A stretch of DNA of 64,000 nt, from contig CAVVZB010000001.1 in the NCBI GenBank assembly GCA_963752695.1, positions 1,251,870-1,315,869 on the forward strand, given 5' to 3'. Under the pieces are notes generated by a model that saw only the letters and a program-made list of their open reading frames with translations, searched no databases and had not been told where the DNA came from. This document shows, piece by piece, positions 42,574 through 50,492 of this stretch. The translations under genes and the position numbers were made by a program. Each line of letters begins with the position of its first letter. The stretch's first letter is position 1. Source of the stretch: Bog-113 sp963752695. GTDB taxonomy: Bacteria > Acidobacteriota > Terriglobia > Bryobacterales > Bryobacteraceae.

Positions 42574-42722
42574 ATGTCCTCATCATGAATCCCTGTGTTT
42601 GCAGCAGGGGGTGCAGAGGACGCGGAACCGGGCCTATGGTCGACACGCGAGTGATTGAATTCAAGTAGATGAGAACGAAACGCGAAATTTCTAGGTGTTC
42701 TGTGACTGATTAGGATCCAGAG

Positions 42723-42746
42723 ACTCGCCGCAATAGAATGGCGAGT
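42723..42746 (+). promoter_or_regulatory. Hairpin directly before the bicupin start codon
   Basis: ACTCGCC (42723-42729) pairs perfectly with GGCGAGT (42740-42746) around a ten-base loop, ending one base before the ATG at 42748. Any ribosome site (the GGCGAG in the arm) would be hidden, so translational control is possible. Confidence 0.35.
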
Positions 42747-42747
42747 G

Positions 42748-43413
42748 ATGAAGAGAGCTCTATGCACAATTTTGATGGTTTCTTGCGTTACTGCGGCGTC
42801 TTTAACGATCCAGCCCTCGGCAACGATTTTTGAGAACGAACAGGTGAAGGTGGTTCGCGCGCTGGAGAAGGAGCACGTCAAAGGCAAATTTCACGATCAC
42901 GCCCTCAACCGCGTGATGGTGTACCTGCAATCGGGACAGCAGCGCTTCGAGTATCAGGACGGCCGGAAGCCGGAGGTATTCGAATGGAAAGCAGGACAGG
43001 CAAAGTGGAGCCCAGCTGAAGGCATGCACGCTCCGGAGGTGATTGGAGAAACGCCGTTCAACATCATTGAGGTGGTCCTAAAAAAGCCCGCCAAGGGTCT
43101 GGCCAGCGACACCGCTTTGGACCCTGTCAAGATCGATCCCCGGCACTACGCTGTGGAGTTCGAGAACGATCAAGTCCGCGTGATTCGCGTGAAGATCGCG
43201 GGGCATGAGACGGCGCCCTCGCATGAGCACTTAGGAGATCGCGTCACCGTGTTTCTGACCGATCAGGACTTCCGGGTTACGGCTTCCGACGGCATTGCCA
43301 GCGTGGTTAAACACAAGGCCGGGGAAGTTGCGTGGGGAACGAAGGTTACCCACAAGGAAGAGAACCTAAGCGCCGAACCGTTCGAGGCGATCGTGGTTGA
43401 GCTGAAAGGTTAG
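42748..43413 (+). CDS. Secreted bicupin protein
   Basis: A 221-residue exported protein (signal core RALCTILMVSCVTAASL). It contains two similar halves. Half one starts TIFENEQVKVVRALEKEH and carries KFHDHALNRVMVYLQ; half two starts VEFENDQVRVIRVKIAGHE and carries PSHEHLGDRVTVFLT. The H-x-H patterns fit cupin metal sites. The protein is likely a two-cupin barrel arising from internal duplication. A GTG one codon upstream is an alternative start. No substrate is evident. Confidence 0.72.
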   Translation: MKRALCTILMVSCVTAASLTIQPSATIFENEQVKVVRALEKEHVKGKFHDHALNRVMVYLQSGQQRFEYQDGRKPEVFEWKAGQAKWSPAEGMHAPEVIGETPFNIIEVVLKKPAKGLASDTALDPVKIDPRHYAVEFENDQVRVIRVKIAGHETAPSHEHLGDRVTVFLTDQDFRVTASDGIASVVKHKAGEVAWGTKVTHKEENLSAEPFEAIVVELKG

Positions 43414-44387
43414 ACACGGTCGCTGTTGGCGGAGGCGCTTTTCACGTCTAAAATATCCATAGGCTCCACTGGGTAACCGGCTTCCTGCCACGCCAGAAAA
43501 CCTCCGGCTAGCGGGCGTACGCGCGTGATTCCTTTCTTCTTCAATTTGAGCGCCGCACGGGCACTCGAGGCTTCGTTTGGTCAAGTGCAATACAACACTA
43601 CGTCGCGATCCACCGGCACGTCATTCAGTCCGGTCTCGATATCTTCGAAACTCAGAGCGATTGCGCCGGGGATTTTCGAAGGGCTATCCTCGCGTTCCAA
43701 GGAATTTCTGAGATCCACAATGATGATTTCCACGCCTTCGTCGAGCATTGTTTTCAACTCGGCAGGGGCAATCCGGGCCACGCGGAGCTTGTGATAGAAG
43801 CGGCGTCGCTGGATGAATTTCAAAAGGATATAAAGAGCCAGCAGACCTGCGACGATAGCGAGCACCCACGAGCCGAAGCGCAGCAGGATCTGGAGCACGT
43901 CGTTAATCTGATTGCGAAAAACGAACCCAATCAGGCTGTAGGAACCGGCCCAGGCGAGGGCTCCCAGCCCATCGAAAAGCGAGAACTTCCACAAAGCCAT
44001 CCGGAAATTTCCGGCCATTGGCGGGAATGCCGTGCTTAGGCCGGGCACGAATTTAGCGAACAGCAGGGCCCGCGCCCCATGTCGAAGAAACACGTTCTCC
44101 GTCTGACGCACACACGAATCCGGCTCCAGAGAGATTTTGCAAAGCAAACGAAGGATGGATGCACCCCTGGATCGGCCTAGTGCGTACCACATGAGGTCTG
44201 CCATTATCGCCGCCAATATGCAAAGAGCTAGCGCTCCCGGGTAGGACATTTGTCCCTTGCCCGCCAGCGCGCCCATGGCCAGCAGCACCGGAAGAGCGGG
44301 AATGGGTAACCCGATCTGTTCAGCCAGCACGCTTGCAAATACAAAGAGATAGCCGTGCTTCAGAACAAATTCGAGGGTTTGATGCAT
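43410..44387 (-). CDS. DedA-rhodanese fusion, predicted selenoprotein with in-frame UGA
   Basis: A 325-residue membrane protein if the UGA at 43583-43581 is read as selenocysteine (Sec269). The first 210 residues are a DedA/SNARE-associated domain: FVFASVLAEQIGLPIPALPVL, DLMWYALGRSRGAS, LLFAKFVPGLSTAFPPMAG. A cytoplasmic rhodanese domain follows: MLDEGVEIIIVDLRNSLE, IPGAIALSFEDIE, then DVVLYC-T-UGA-PNEASSARAAL and the C-terminal rhodanese end VRPLAGGFLAWQEAGYPVEP, closing with TAA at 43412-43410. From memory, relatives have Y-C-S-C-P-N-E here, so the UGA replaces a Cys. A stem-loop suited to a bacterial SECIS follows. Start 44387 has GGAGG five bases upstream. The alternative is a nonsense mutation or a truncated 268-residue product. 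Confidence 0.75.
43548..43583 (-). promoter_or_regulatory. Candidate bacterial SECIS element
   Basis: On the minus strand, after the UGA (43583-43581) come 14 bases and then a 7-bp stem (43566-43560 with 43554-43548; six Watson-Crick pairs and one G-T) with the loop CGUGC (43559-43555). The loop lies 21 bases after the UGA and has G in its second position, fitting the known bacterial SECIS limits (about 16-37 bases, G among the first two loop bases). SelB binding is inferred. Confidence 0.55.
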
Positions 44388-44405
44388 GGAACCTCCATTA
44401 TGATC

Positions 44406-44418
44406 GTTACGCGGTAAC
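44406..44418. repeat. Short inverted repeat in a divergent intergenic region
   Basis: GTTAC-gcg-GTAAC lies between the divergent DedA-rhodanese and mannosyltransferase-like genes. It could be an operator, but arms of five bases are short. Confidence 0.25.
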
Positions 44419-44454
44419 AGCAACTATGAGGCTCGTCGATAATCAGAAGGAGCA

Positions 44455-45723
44455 TTGATTCTGTTCTCCCGGATTCTGACCTCTAGATTTATGGCTTCGG
44501 CGCAACGCACTGTAGATGGCGCGGGCAGCGTCAAAGTCGCAGCCAGTTCCGAACTGTCGCGCTTCCTGGTACGCCGCTTCCGCTGGGTGGTGCTGGTCTT
44601 TGCCTGCGCCGTATTCCTGACCGGCGTCATCAGTCCACCCTATCTAATGGACGACGTCGATGCCGTGCAGGCGCAGATCGCGCGCAACATGTTGGATTCG
44701 GGAGATTTCGTGACGGCTCACCTGGATGGAGTCGCTTACATGGAGAAAGCGCCTCTCAAGTATTGGTTGATCGCTCTGTCATTCCGCCTTTTCGGTGTGC
44801 ACGATTGGGCAGCGCGCCTTGTGATCGGTTTAGCCGCTATCGCGCTGGTAGTGGTTACGGCGAGCTTCGCTGCTTGGGCGATGACGGATCTGGCTGGACT
44901 CTATACGGGGCTCACGCTGGCCACTTGCATTGGGCTTTTTCTATTCACCCGCGTATTGATTCCGGACGCGCTACTGACATTGTTTATTGCGTTCTCGATG
45001 TGGTCATTGCTGCGGGCGCTCGACAAGGACGAAGTCCGCTGGCGTTGGTGGGCGCGCGGCTTTTGGGCCGGCATGGCGCTCGGACTTTTGACCAAGGGCC
45101 TGATTGCAATTGTATTTCCTATTGGCGCATCGGTGCTTTTTCTGCTTTTGCAGAAAAAGCTGTTAGCGAGGGCTACCTGGGCAAGGCTTCTCCCCGTACA
45201 GGGCACTCTGCTCTTCCTGGTCATCGCGGCGCCTTGGCATATTGCGGCGATGATCGCGAACCCGCCGCTGTTTGATTTCACCATGCACAGCGAGAGCGGC
45301 GCCTACCACGGCTTCTTCTGGTTCTATTTTTTGAACGAACAGGTTTTGCGCTTCCTGGGTTTGCGCTACCCGCGCGACTACAACACCGTCCCGCGGCCTC
45401 TGTTTTGGCTCTTACACCTGGTTTGGTTTTTCCCATGGTCGGTGTATCTGCTGAGGGTGCGGCAGCTTCGCTTTGGGGCAATCGATCGGGCTAGTCGAGC
45501 CTGTTTACTGGCACTGTGCTGGATTGGCTTTGTTCTTGTATTTTTCACTTTCTCCACTACGCAGGAATACTATTCGCTTCCGTGTTACCCCGCCATCGCG
45601 ATCCTGATCGGGGCAGCAATGGCCCATCCAAGGACCCGGCTGGAGAATGGGCACGCGGGTTGTTGCCGTAATCTCCGGGGTGGCCACGATTATTATTGCG
45701 GTGATTCTCTGGCAAGTCCGTAA
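44455..45723 (+). CDS. ArnT/PMT-like glycosyltransferase, N-terminal part before a frameshift
   Basis: A GT-C membrane protein of about 415 genuine residues. Seen: YLMDDVDAVQAQIARNMLDSGDFVT, the acidic D-D motif of the first external loop, then YMEKAPLKYWLIALSFRLFG and many membrane helices; FGVHDWAARL matches the ArnT group. The frame stays coherent to AIAILIGAAMAHPRTRLE and then turns into non-membrane text (GHAGCCRNLRGGHDY) before stopping at 45723. The missing C terminus is encoded in the +2 frame from about 45647. ArnT-like enzymes transfer sugar from a polyprenyl phosphate to lipid or protein. It begins with TTG behind AAGGAG; ATG 44491 is an alternative. Confidence 0.75.
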   Translation: MILFSRILTSRFMASAQRTVDGAGSVKVAASSELSRFLVRRFRWVVLVFACAVFLTGVISPPYLMDDVDAVQAQIARNMLDSGDFVTAHLDGVAYMEKAPLKYWLIALSFRLFGVHDWAARLVIGLAAIALVVVTASFAAWAMTDLAGLYTGLTLATCIGLFLFTRVLIPDALLTLFIAFSMWSLLRALDKDEVRWRWWARGFWAGMALGLLTKGLIAIVFPIGASVLFLLLQKKLLARATWARLLPVQGTLLFLVIAAPWHIAAMIANPPLFDFTMHSESGAYHGFFWFYFLNEQVLRFLGLRYPRDYNTVPRPLFWLLHLVWFFPWSVYLLRVRQLRFGAIDRASRACLLALCWIGFVLVFFTFSTTQEYYSLPCYPAIAILIGAAMAHPRTRLENGHAGCCRNLRGGHDYYCGDSLASP

Positions 45724-46324
45724 TGTCGCCACGCCGGGAGACATTGCCGAAGCTCTCTCCCACCATCCCGATGTGTACACCCTTTCGATGGGGCATATGG
45801 CCGACCTCACGGTCGGTGCGTTCGCCTATCTCCGGATTCCACTGGTCATGGCCCTAGCCGCGACCGCGCTCGGCGTCTTAGCCGGGTTTCTGAGAGGTCA
45901 CCGCGCGATTCTTACTATGGCCTTGATGATGGTGGTCTTCTTTCAGGCCGCGCGCGCGGCGCTGGAAGTCTTCGATCCGTACCTCGGAACCAAGGGTCTG
46001 GCTGACGCTCTCAATCGCGCCGCGCCCGGACGCCTGATTGTCGACGATCAGTATTACTCGTTTAGTTCAGTCTTCTTCTACGCGAACCGTTCGGCGCTGC
46101 TGCTCAACGGCCGCGTCAACAATTTGGAGTATGGAAGCTATGCGCCCGGGGCTCCCGAGGTGTTTCTGAAAGATCCGGATCTGACAACCTACTGGAGCCG
46201 TGCGGATCGCTGGTATTTAGTGGCGGACGGGCGCGAGATTCCCCGGCTACAGAATCTAGTTGGAGCCGCGAACTTGCACCAGGTGGCTGAGACCGGTAAT
46301 AAATATTTGTTTGTCAATCACTAG
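45647..46324 (+). CDS. ArnT/PMT-like glycosyltransferase, C-terminal part after a frameshift
   Basis: This frame continues the preceding gene with membrane helices (VVAVISGVATIIIAVILW, FAYLRIPLVMALAATALGVLAGFL, ILTMALMMVVFFQAARAAL) and then a soluble C-terminal domain (LIVDDQYYSFSSVFFYANRSALL, GSYAPGAPEVFLKD, WSRADRWYLVADG), the usual end of ArnT-like proteins. Joining the frames near 45646 by removing one base gives one protein of about 620 residues, the expected family length. It is thus probably part of one gene broken by a one-base insertion or a sequencing error, rather than a free-standing gene. Confidence 0.7.
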   Translation: MGTRVVAVISGVATIIIAVILWQVRNVATPGDIAEALSHHPDVYTLSMGHMADLTVGAFAYLRIPLVMALAATALGVLAGFLRGHRAILTMALMMVVFFQAARAALEVFDPYLGTKGLADALNRAAPGRLIVDDQYYSFSSVFFYANRSALLLNGRVNNLEYGSYAPGAPEVFLKDPDLTTYWSRADRWYLVADGREIPRLQNLVGAANLHQVAETGNKYLFVNH

Positions 46325-46959
46325 TTCTTTTTATCGATCCGGAAGTTATCGAAGTAAGCCACCGTATCGGCCTTGGTCCAGAGCCCGGTCTTCCCAGCTT
46401 TGGTGAACGACGAATCTACTGCATCGACTAATTTTCTATGACCGAAAAACAAAGTAAAGTGCGATCCGCGAAACACCACTTTCAGTAGATTCCAATCTTT
46501 ATCGTCGATTGGGTGCGAGGCGGATGCATGCGCCAAAAGCGAGACGATATTGTTGGACTTTTTAAAGATCCCCACACTATCTTTATCGGCGCTGGCCAGC
46601 GCAAAGTAGTAGTTGGCTGTGTCCTGGAAACGCCACAACACGCCGGCGGACTGCTCGAGTTTTCCGGAAACCAGCTTAAGATCCACACTCAAATCGCCAT
46701 CCTTGCAAGTCTTGTTATTGAACAGCGCCAAGTGGTAGTCCTGCTTGCCACTCCTGGACGAGGTTTGTGCAAATACATAGGGACGGCTAGGCGGGTTGCG
46801 ATCCGCCTGCACGATCCAACGCGCTGGCTTCATATCCGTGGGGGAACTCACACTCCAGCCCGAGGGAATCTGCCCTGGCTGGGCTGAATCGAAGTTTACG
46901 GTCTCCGCTGTCCCGCCCAGGAATCCGAATGCCAGGAATAATGCCAGTACTGACTGCAA
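46321..46959 (-). CDS. Secreted jelly-roll (DUF1080/LamG-like) protein
   Basis: A 212-residue exported protein (signal core SVLALFLAFGFLGGTA). The mature part follows the 3-keto-disaccharide hydrolase/LamG-like pattern: VNFDSAQPGQIPSGWS, GDLSVDLKLVSGKLEQSAG, VLWRFQDTANYYFALAS, WNLLKVVFRGSHFTLFF and TGLWTKADTVAYFDNFRI. This is a concanavalin-like sandwich that binds or hydrolyses sugars in relatives. It starts with TTG, supported by GAGGA six bases upstream. Its stop overlaps the convergent mannosyltransferase-like fragment by four bases. Confidence 0.72.
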   Translation of the reverse strand: MQSVLALFLAFGFLGGTAETVNFDSAQPGQIPSGWSVSSPTDMKPARWIVQADRNPPSRPYVFAQTSSRSGKQDYHLALFNNKTCKDGDLSVDLKLVSGKLEQSAGVLWRFQDTANYYFALASADKDSVGIFKKSNNIVSLLAHASASHPIDDKDWNLLKVVFRGSHFTLFFGHRKLVDAVDSSFTKAGKTGLWTKADTVAYFDNFRIDKKN

Positions 46960-47037
46960 TCGTAGTCCTCGATTCCAGTTTAACGAAGCAGGGCTGACGG
47001 CGAGCCGCCCTCGACCTCTCGGTTAAACTTACATTTT

Positions 47038-48249
47038 ATGGACTTTCACGAGGTTGTTGAGGCGGAAGGCCACCTCATCGACTCGCACCTGATGGAGCAG
47101 ATCTTCGACAAAGTGGTCGAATATCAAGGCCGCTTCGAAGTCGAGCAGTTTCGCATAGGCCGCACCAACGGGGACGCGTCCTACCTGCGGCTAAAGGTGG
47201 AAACCCCGGATTCCGGTTCGATGGAGCATCTGCTCCAACAGTTGTTGACGTTCGGTTGCGCGCTGGTCGATAACTCTGACGCGCACTTGAAACGAATCGA
47301 GCGCGACTGCTGCGCTCCGGAAGACTTCTACTCCACGACCAACAATCGGACGCTGGTGCGTTTCGGCCAGAAGTGGATCGAAGTGCAAAATCAGCGGATG
47401 GACGGCCTTATCGTAATCAAGGAAGGCGAAGCATTCTGCCGGCGTTTGCGTGACGTCCATGCTGGTGATGACGTCGTCGCGGGTATGCGCGGCATTCGAG
47501 TACTCCCGGAGGCGAAGGATCGCGATCGCCTGGCGTTCGCCTTCATGTCCAATGAAATCTCGTCGGAACGCCAGGTGGAAACCGCAGTGAAGCAAACAGC
47601 CGCGCTCATGCACCAGGCTCGCGAGAACGGCAACAAGGTCGTGATCGTCGCGGGTCCAGTGGTGGTCCATACCGGCGGTGCTCGTGGTCTCACCGAACTG
47701 ATTCGCAAAGGCTGGGTCTCTGCGTTGTTGAGCGGTAATGCTTTAGCGGTTCACGACATTGAAGCCGCTTTGCTTGGCACTTCGCTCGGCGTGCGGCTGA
47801 CCGATGGTCGACAGGAAGAGCATGGACATCGCAATCACATGCGCGCCATCAATCAGATTTACTGCGCAGGCGGCATTCGCGGCGCGGTGAGGAACGGTAC
47901 TCTCGCTAGCGGCATTCTCTATGAATGCGTCACCAATCATGTTCCGTATGTACTAGCGGGCAGTTTGCGCGATGATGGGCCACTGCCCGATACGATTACC
48001 GATATGAGCGAGGCTCAAGACGCCTACGCCGCACAGCTGAAAGGCGCCGGGATCGTATTATGCCTGGGGTCGATGCTGCATTCCATTGCGGTCGGCAACA
48101 TGCTCCCGAGCTGGGTCAAGATCGTGTGTGTGGACATCAACCCCGCAGTCGCAACCAAGGTGGCCGATCGCGGCACGGGACAAGCAGTTGGCGTAGTCAC
48201 GGATGTCGGACTCTTCCTGAACCTGCTACCAGCGGAATTGAACAAATGA
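47038..48249 (+). CDS. TIGR00300 family protein (LOR/SDH-like; ornithine cyclodeaminase-type)
   Basis: A 403-residue protein of the TIGR00300/LOR-SDH family. Landmarks: the N-terminal part EGHLIDSHLMEQIFD and the family core VVIVAGPVVVHTGGARGL, LLSGNALAVHDIEAALLGTSLG, HRNHMRAINQIYCAGGI and GSMLHSIAVGNMLPSW. The core has a dinucleotide-binding look and relatives bind NAD; archaeal members and the C-terminal half of cyanobacterial AgrE act as ornithine cyclodeaminases, making proline from ornithine. That activity is a reasonable inference. The stop overlaps the queF start (ATGA). Confidence 0.83.
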   Translation: MDFHEVVEAEGHLIDSHLMEQIFDKVVEYQGRFEVEQFRIGRTNGDASYLRLKVETPDSGSMEHLLQQLLTFGCALVDNSDAHLKRIERDCCAPEDFYSTTNNRTLVRFGQKWIEVQNQRMDGLIVIKEGEAFCRRLRDVHAGDDVVAGMRGIRVLPEAKDRDRLAFAFMSNEISSERQVETAVKQTAALMHQARENGNKVVIVAGPVVVHTGGARGLTELIRKGWVSALLSGNALAVHDIEAALLGTSLGVRLTDGRQEEHGHRNHMRAINQIYCAGGIRGAVRNGTLASGILYECVTNHVPYVLAGSLRDDGPLPDTITDMSEAQDAYAAQLKGAGIVLCLGSMLHSIAVGNMLPSWVKIVCVDINPAVATKVADRGTGQAVGVVTDVGLFLNLLPAELNK

Positions 48250-48665
48250 AAAAAGCTTACACCGATGAGCATGCGGAGGCAGGCGTCGACGCCACGCTGC
48301 CCGAAATCGAAACTTGGCCGAACCAGTACGCCGGGTATGAAATTCAGATCGTGATCCCCGAGTTCACCAGCGTCTGCCCCAAGACCGGCCAGCCCGACTT
48401 CGGCACGCTGACACTAACTTATGTTCCCGACAAGCTTTGCCTGGAGTTGAAATCTCTCAAGCTATACACGCTCGCTTACCGCAACTTGGGAATCTTCTAC
48501 GAGAATGTCGTGAACCGCTTCCTCGAAGACGTGGTGAAAGCCACGCGTCCGGTCTCGGCAAAGCTGGTGGGGGACTTCACGCCCCGCGGCGGCCTGCATT
48601 CCCGCATTACCGCGCAGTACGAAGCCAAGGCGGGACGCGGCGGGAAGCATCATCGTGGCCGCTGA
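48246..48665 (+). CDS. queF: NADPH-dependent 7-cyano-7-deazaguanine reductase QueF
   Basis: Reduces preQ0 to preQ1 in queuosine biosynthesis. It is 139 residues, the short unimodular form. The active-site Cys is in EFTSVCPKTGQPDFG, and the family helix reads LELKSLKLYTLAYRNLGIFYE, with the substrate-binding Glu in the E-N-V segment after it, then VGDFTPRGGLHSRI. It overlaps the upstream TIGR00300 gene by four bases and the downstream methyltransferase gene by eleven. Other queuosine genes are not in the window. Confidence 0.95.
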   Translation: MKKAYTDEHAEAGVDATLPEIETWPNQYAGYEIQIVIPEFTSVCPKTGQPDFGTLTLTYVPDKLCLELKSLKLYTLAYRNLGIFYENVVNRFLEDVVKATRPVSAKLVGDFTPRGGLHSRITAQYEAKAGRGGKHHRGR

Positions 48666-50088
48666 AGATATTCGCGGCGAAGAAGTCACGGAATTACTGA
48701 ACGCGATTAAACAGCGCGTTCGCGCGCGGTATCCGTCCTCGAGTGTCGCGGTCGAGTCGACGGCCGCCGAGCCGCTCCGTGTGCCGCTTCCAGACCTGAT
48801 GCCCCTAGTGTACGCGCGCGATTCGGCGCAGGCCAAGGTAGCGTCTATCGGATCGGTGAATCCGCGGAGCAGTGGCCCGCTTAACCAGATCATTCAGACT
48901 GTGAAGCGGCTGGTCGCGCGCTCGCTTTCCTGGTTCGTGCGCGACCAGGTGGTGTTTAACCGGCAGATAATGGCCTGCGTGGAGACAACTATCGAAGCGC
49001 TCACCGAATTGAATCTCTCCATCCACGCGCTCGCGGCCGCCAATCGGGAAGTCTCCGCGCGCCTCGACGTTGTCAACCGTGAGACCGCCGAACTGCGCGA
49101 TGCACGCATTCATTGGTCGGAGTGGCGCGCTAATTGGGAGCGGACACTCGCTAACAACGAAATGCAGTTTCTGCGAAGCGTAGCTGATCTGCAGACTGGC
49201 TTCTCTTACCGTGCGTCACTGATGGAGTCGGAGTTCCGGGAGGCTTCCAAGCGGCAGCACGCCGATTTCGAGGGCGATCTCGTGCGCAGCGCCGACAGTC
49301 TGCAAAAGCGGTTCTGGGGAGAATTCGAGCAGATACGAAATGAGTATGAACGCCTCATCCACAATGAGCTGCGAATAGTCCGGCAACGGATGTTAGCGGC
49401 GCGCCTGCCCGAACCTCCGGCTGAACGCCCTCCGATGACCGCTGCGCCCGCAATCGATTTTGACTACGCCCGTTTCGCCGATCGCTTCCGCGGCTCGGAA
49501 GACTATGTCCGGTCCAACCAGCAGTTCTATCTGCCAATCTTCCAGGCGGCCGGACGCGTGCTCGATCTTGGCTGCGGACGCGGCGAGTTCCTCGAACTGC
49601 TACGTGAAAACGGCATTGTGGCGCGCGGCATTGAATCCAGTGACGAGAGTGTGCGTTACTGCCAAGCCAAGGGCTTGGACGTGGAAAAATCCGACCTGTT
49701 CGACTATCTCGAAGGCTTGCCCGAATCTTCCGAGGAAGTGATCTTCTGCTCGCAAGTGGTCGAGCATCTCGATCCAGCCAAATTGCCTTCCATGATCCGG
49801 CTTTGTGTGTCGCGTCTGGTGCGTGGCGGACTGCTCGCCATCGAAACGCCAAACCCGGAATGCCTGGCGATCTTCGCCACCCATTTCTATTTGGATCCAA
49901 CCCATACGCGACCGGTGCCGCCCGCGCTCCTCTCGTTCTACCTGGAGGAGTGCGGAATGGGGGGCATAGTTGTTCATCGGTTCGCTCCCGCAGCTAAGAG
50001 CTTTCCGGAAATTGACTCCCTGCCTTCCGACTTCGCGGAGAAGTTCTTCGGAGGCTTGGATTACGCTGTGGTGGCGCGCAAACTTTAG
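48655..50088 (+). CDS. Coiled-coil class I SAM methyltransferase
   Basis: A 477-residue protein starting at GTG 48655. The first 270 residues contain a long helical region (residues about 95-245, e.g. LTELNLSIHALAAANREVSARL), likely a coiled coil that sets chain length or oligomer state. The C-terminal methyltransferase has the SAM motif VLDLGCGRGEFLELLRENG near residue 302, IESSDESVRYCQAKGLDV, and FCSQVVEHLDPAKLP. The layout resembles WbdD-like O-antigen chain terminators, where a coiled coil follows or precedes the enzyme, but no kinase is fused. The target is unknown. Confidence 0.78.
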   Translation: MAAEDIRGEEVTELLNAIKQRVRARYPSSSVAVESTAAEPLRVPLPDLMPLVYARDSAQAKVASIGSVNPRSSGPLNQIIQTVKRLVARSLSWFVRDQVVFNRQIMACVETTIEALTELNLSIHALAAANREVSARLDVVNRETAELRDARIHWSEWRANWERTLANNEMQFLRSVADLQTGFSYRASLMESEFREASKRQHADFEGDLVRSADSLQKRFWGEFEQIRNEYERLIHNELRIVRQRMLAARLPEPPAERPPMTAAPAIDFDYARFADRFRGSEDYVRSNQQFYLPIFQAAGRVLDLGCGRGEFLELLRENGIVARGIESSDESVRYCQAKGLDVEKSDLFDYLEGLPESSEEVIFCSQVVEHLDPAKLPSMIRLCVSRLVRGGLLAIETPNPECLAIFATHFYLDPTHTRPVPPALLSFYLEECGMGGIVVHRFAPAAKSFPEIDSLPSDFAEKFFGGLDYAVVARKL

Positions 50089-50489
50089 TTGCCCTTCTTC
50101 TCCAGTTTCGCCTTCATCTTCTCCGCAAACTGCTTCACGGTCACCACGAAGCGTTCGTGAGATCCCTCGCCGACTTTCTGCTGACGGTCAAAGGCTTCCA
50201 CGTGGAAGGTGACGCGCCGCCCGTTCACTGCCTCCACCACCGCGCGAAACATCACTTCCGTTCCTAGTGGAGCGCCGCCGACGTGCGCCACGTTGACGAT
50301 GGTTCCCACGGAATCGTCGCCTGGTTCCAGCATCGGCAATAAAAGATTGCGCGAAGTTCTTTCCATATAGCCGATCATATGCGGCGTTGAGAGCACACGC
50401 GCCCCTGGAAGTCCGAGAAAACTGATAGCGTTCTCGTCGTTAACAGCCACTATTTCTTCGCGCACGGCGCCAATCTCGACCTTTTCCAT
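50085..50489 (-). CDS. Hot-dog thioesterase, FlK-like
   Basis: A 134-residue hot-dog-fold protein. It matches the fluoroacetyl-CoA thioesterase FlK in pattern: Thr and Glu of STPHMIGYMERTS and the His of VNVAHVGGAPLGTEV correspond to the FlK catalytic residues. The C terminus is Lys-rich (KQFAEKMKAKLEKKG). It probably hydrolyses small acyl-CoAs; fluoroacetate specificity is not implied. It converges with the methyltransferase gene by four bases, and its start lies four bases after the next upstream gene. Confidence 0.82.
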   Translation of the reverse strand: MEKVEIGAVREEIVAVNDENAISFLGLPGARVLSTPHMIGYMERTSRNLLLPMLEPGDDSVGTIVNVAHVGGAPLGTEVMFRAVVEAVNGRRVTFHVEAFDRQQKVGEGSHERFVVTVKQFAEKMKAKLEKKGN

Positions 50490-50492
50490 AAT

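Noticed and set aside
43581..44387. Simple truncated DedA protein ending at the UGA
   Set aside because: The stop falls in the middle of the rhodanese catalytic loop and 56 conserved codons follow in frame. A truncated protein remains possible, but readthrough explains the conservation better.
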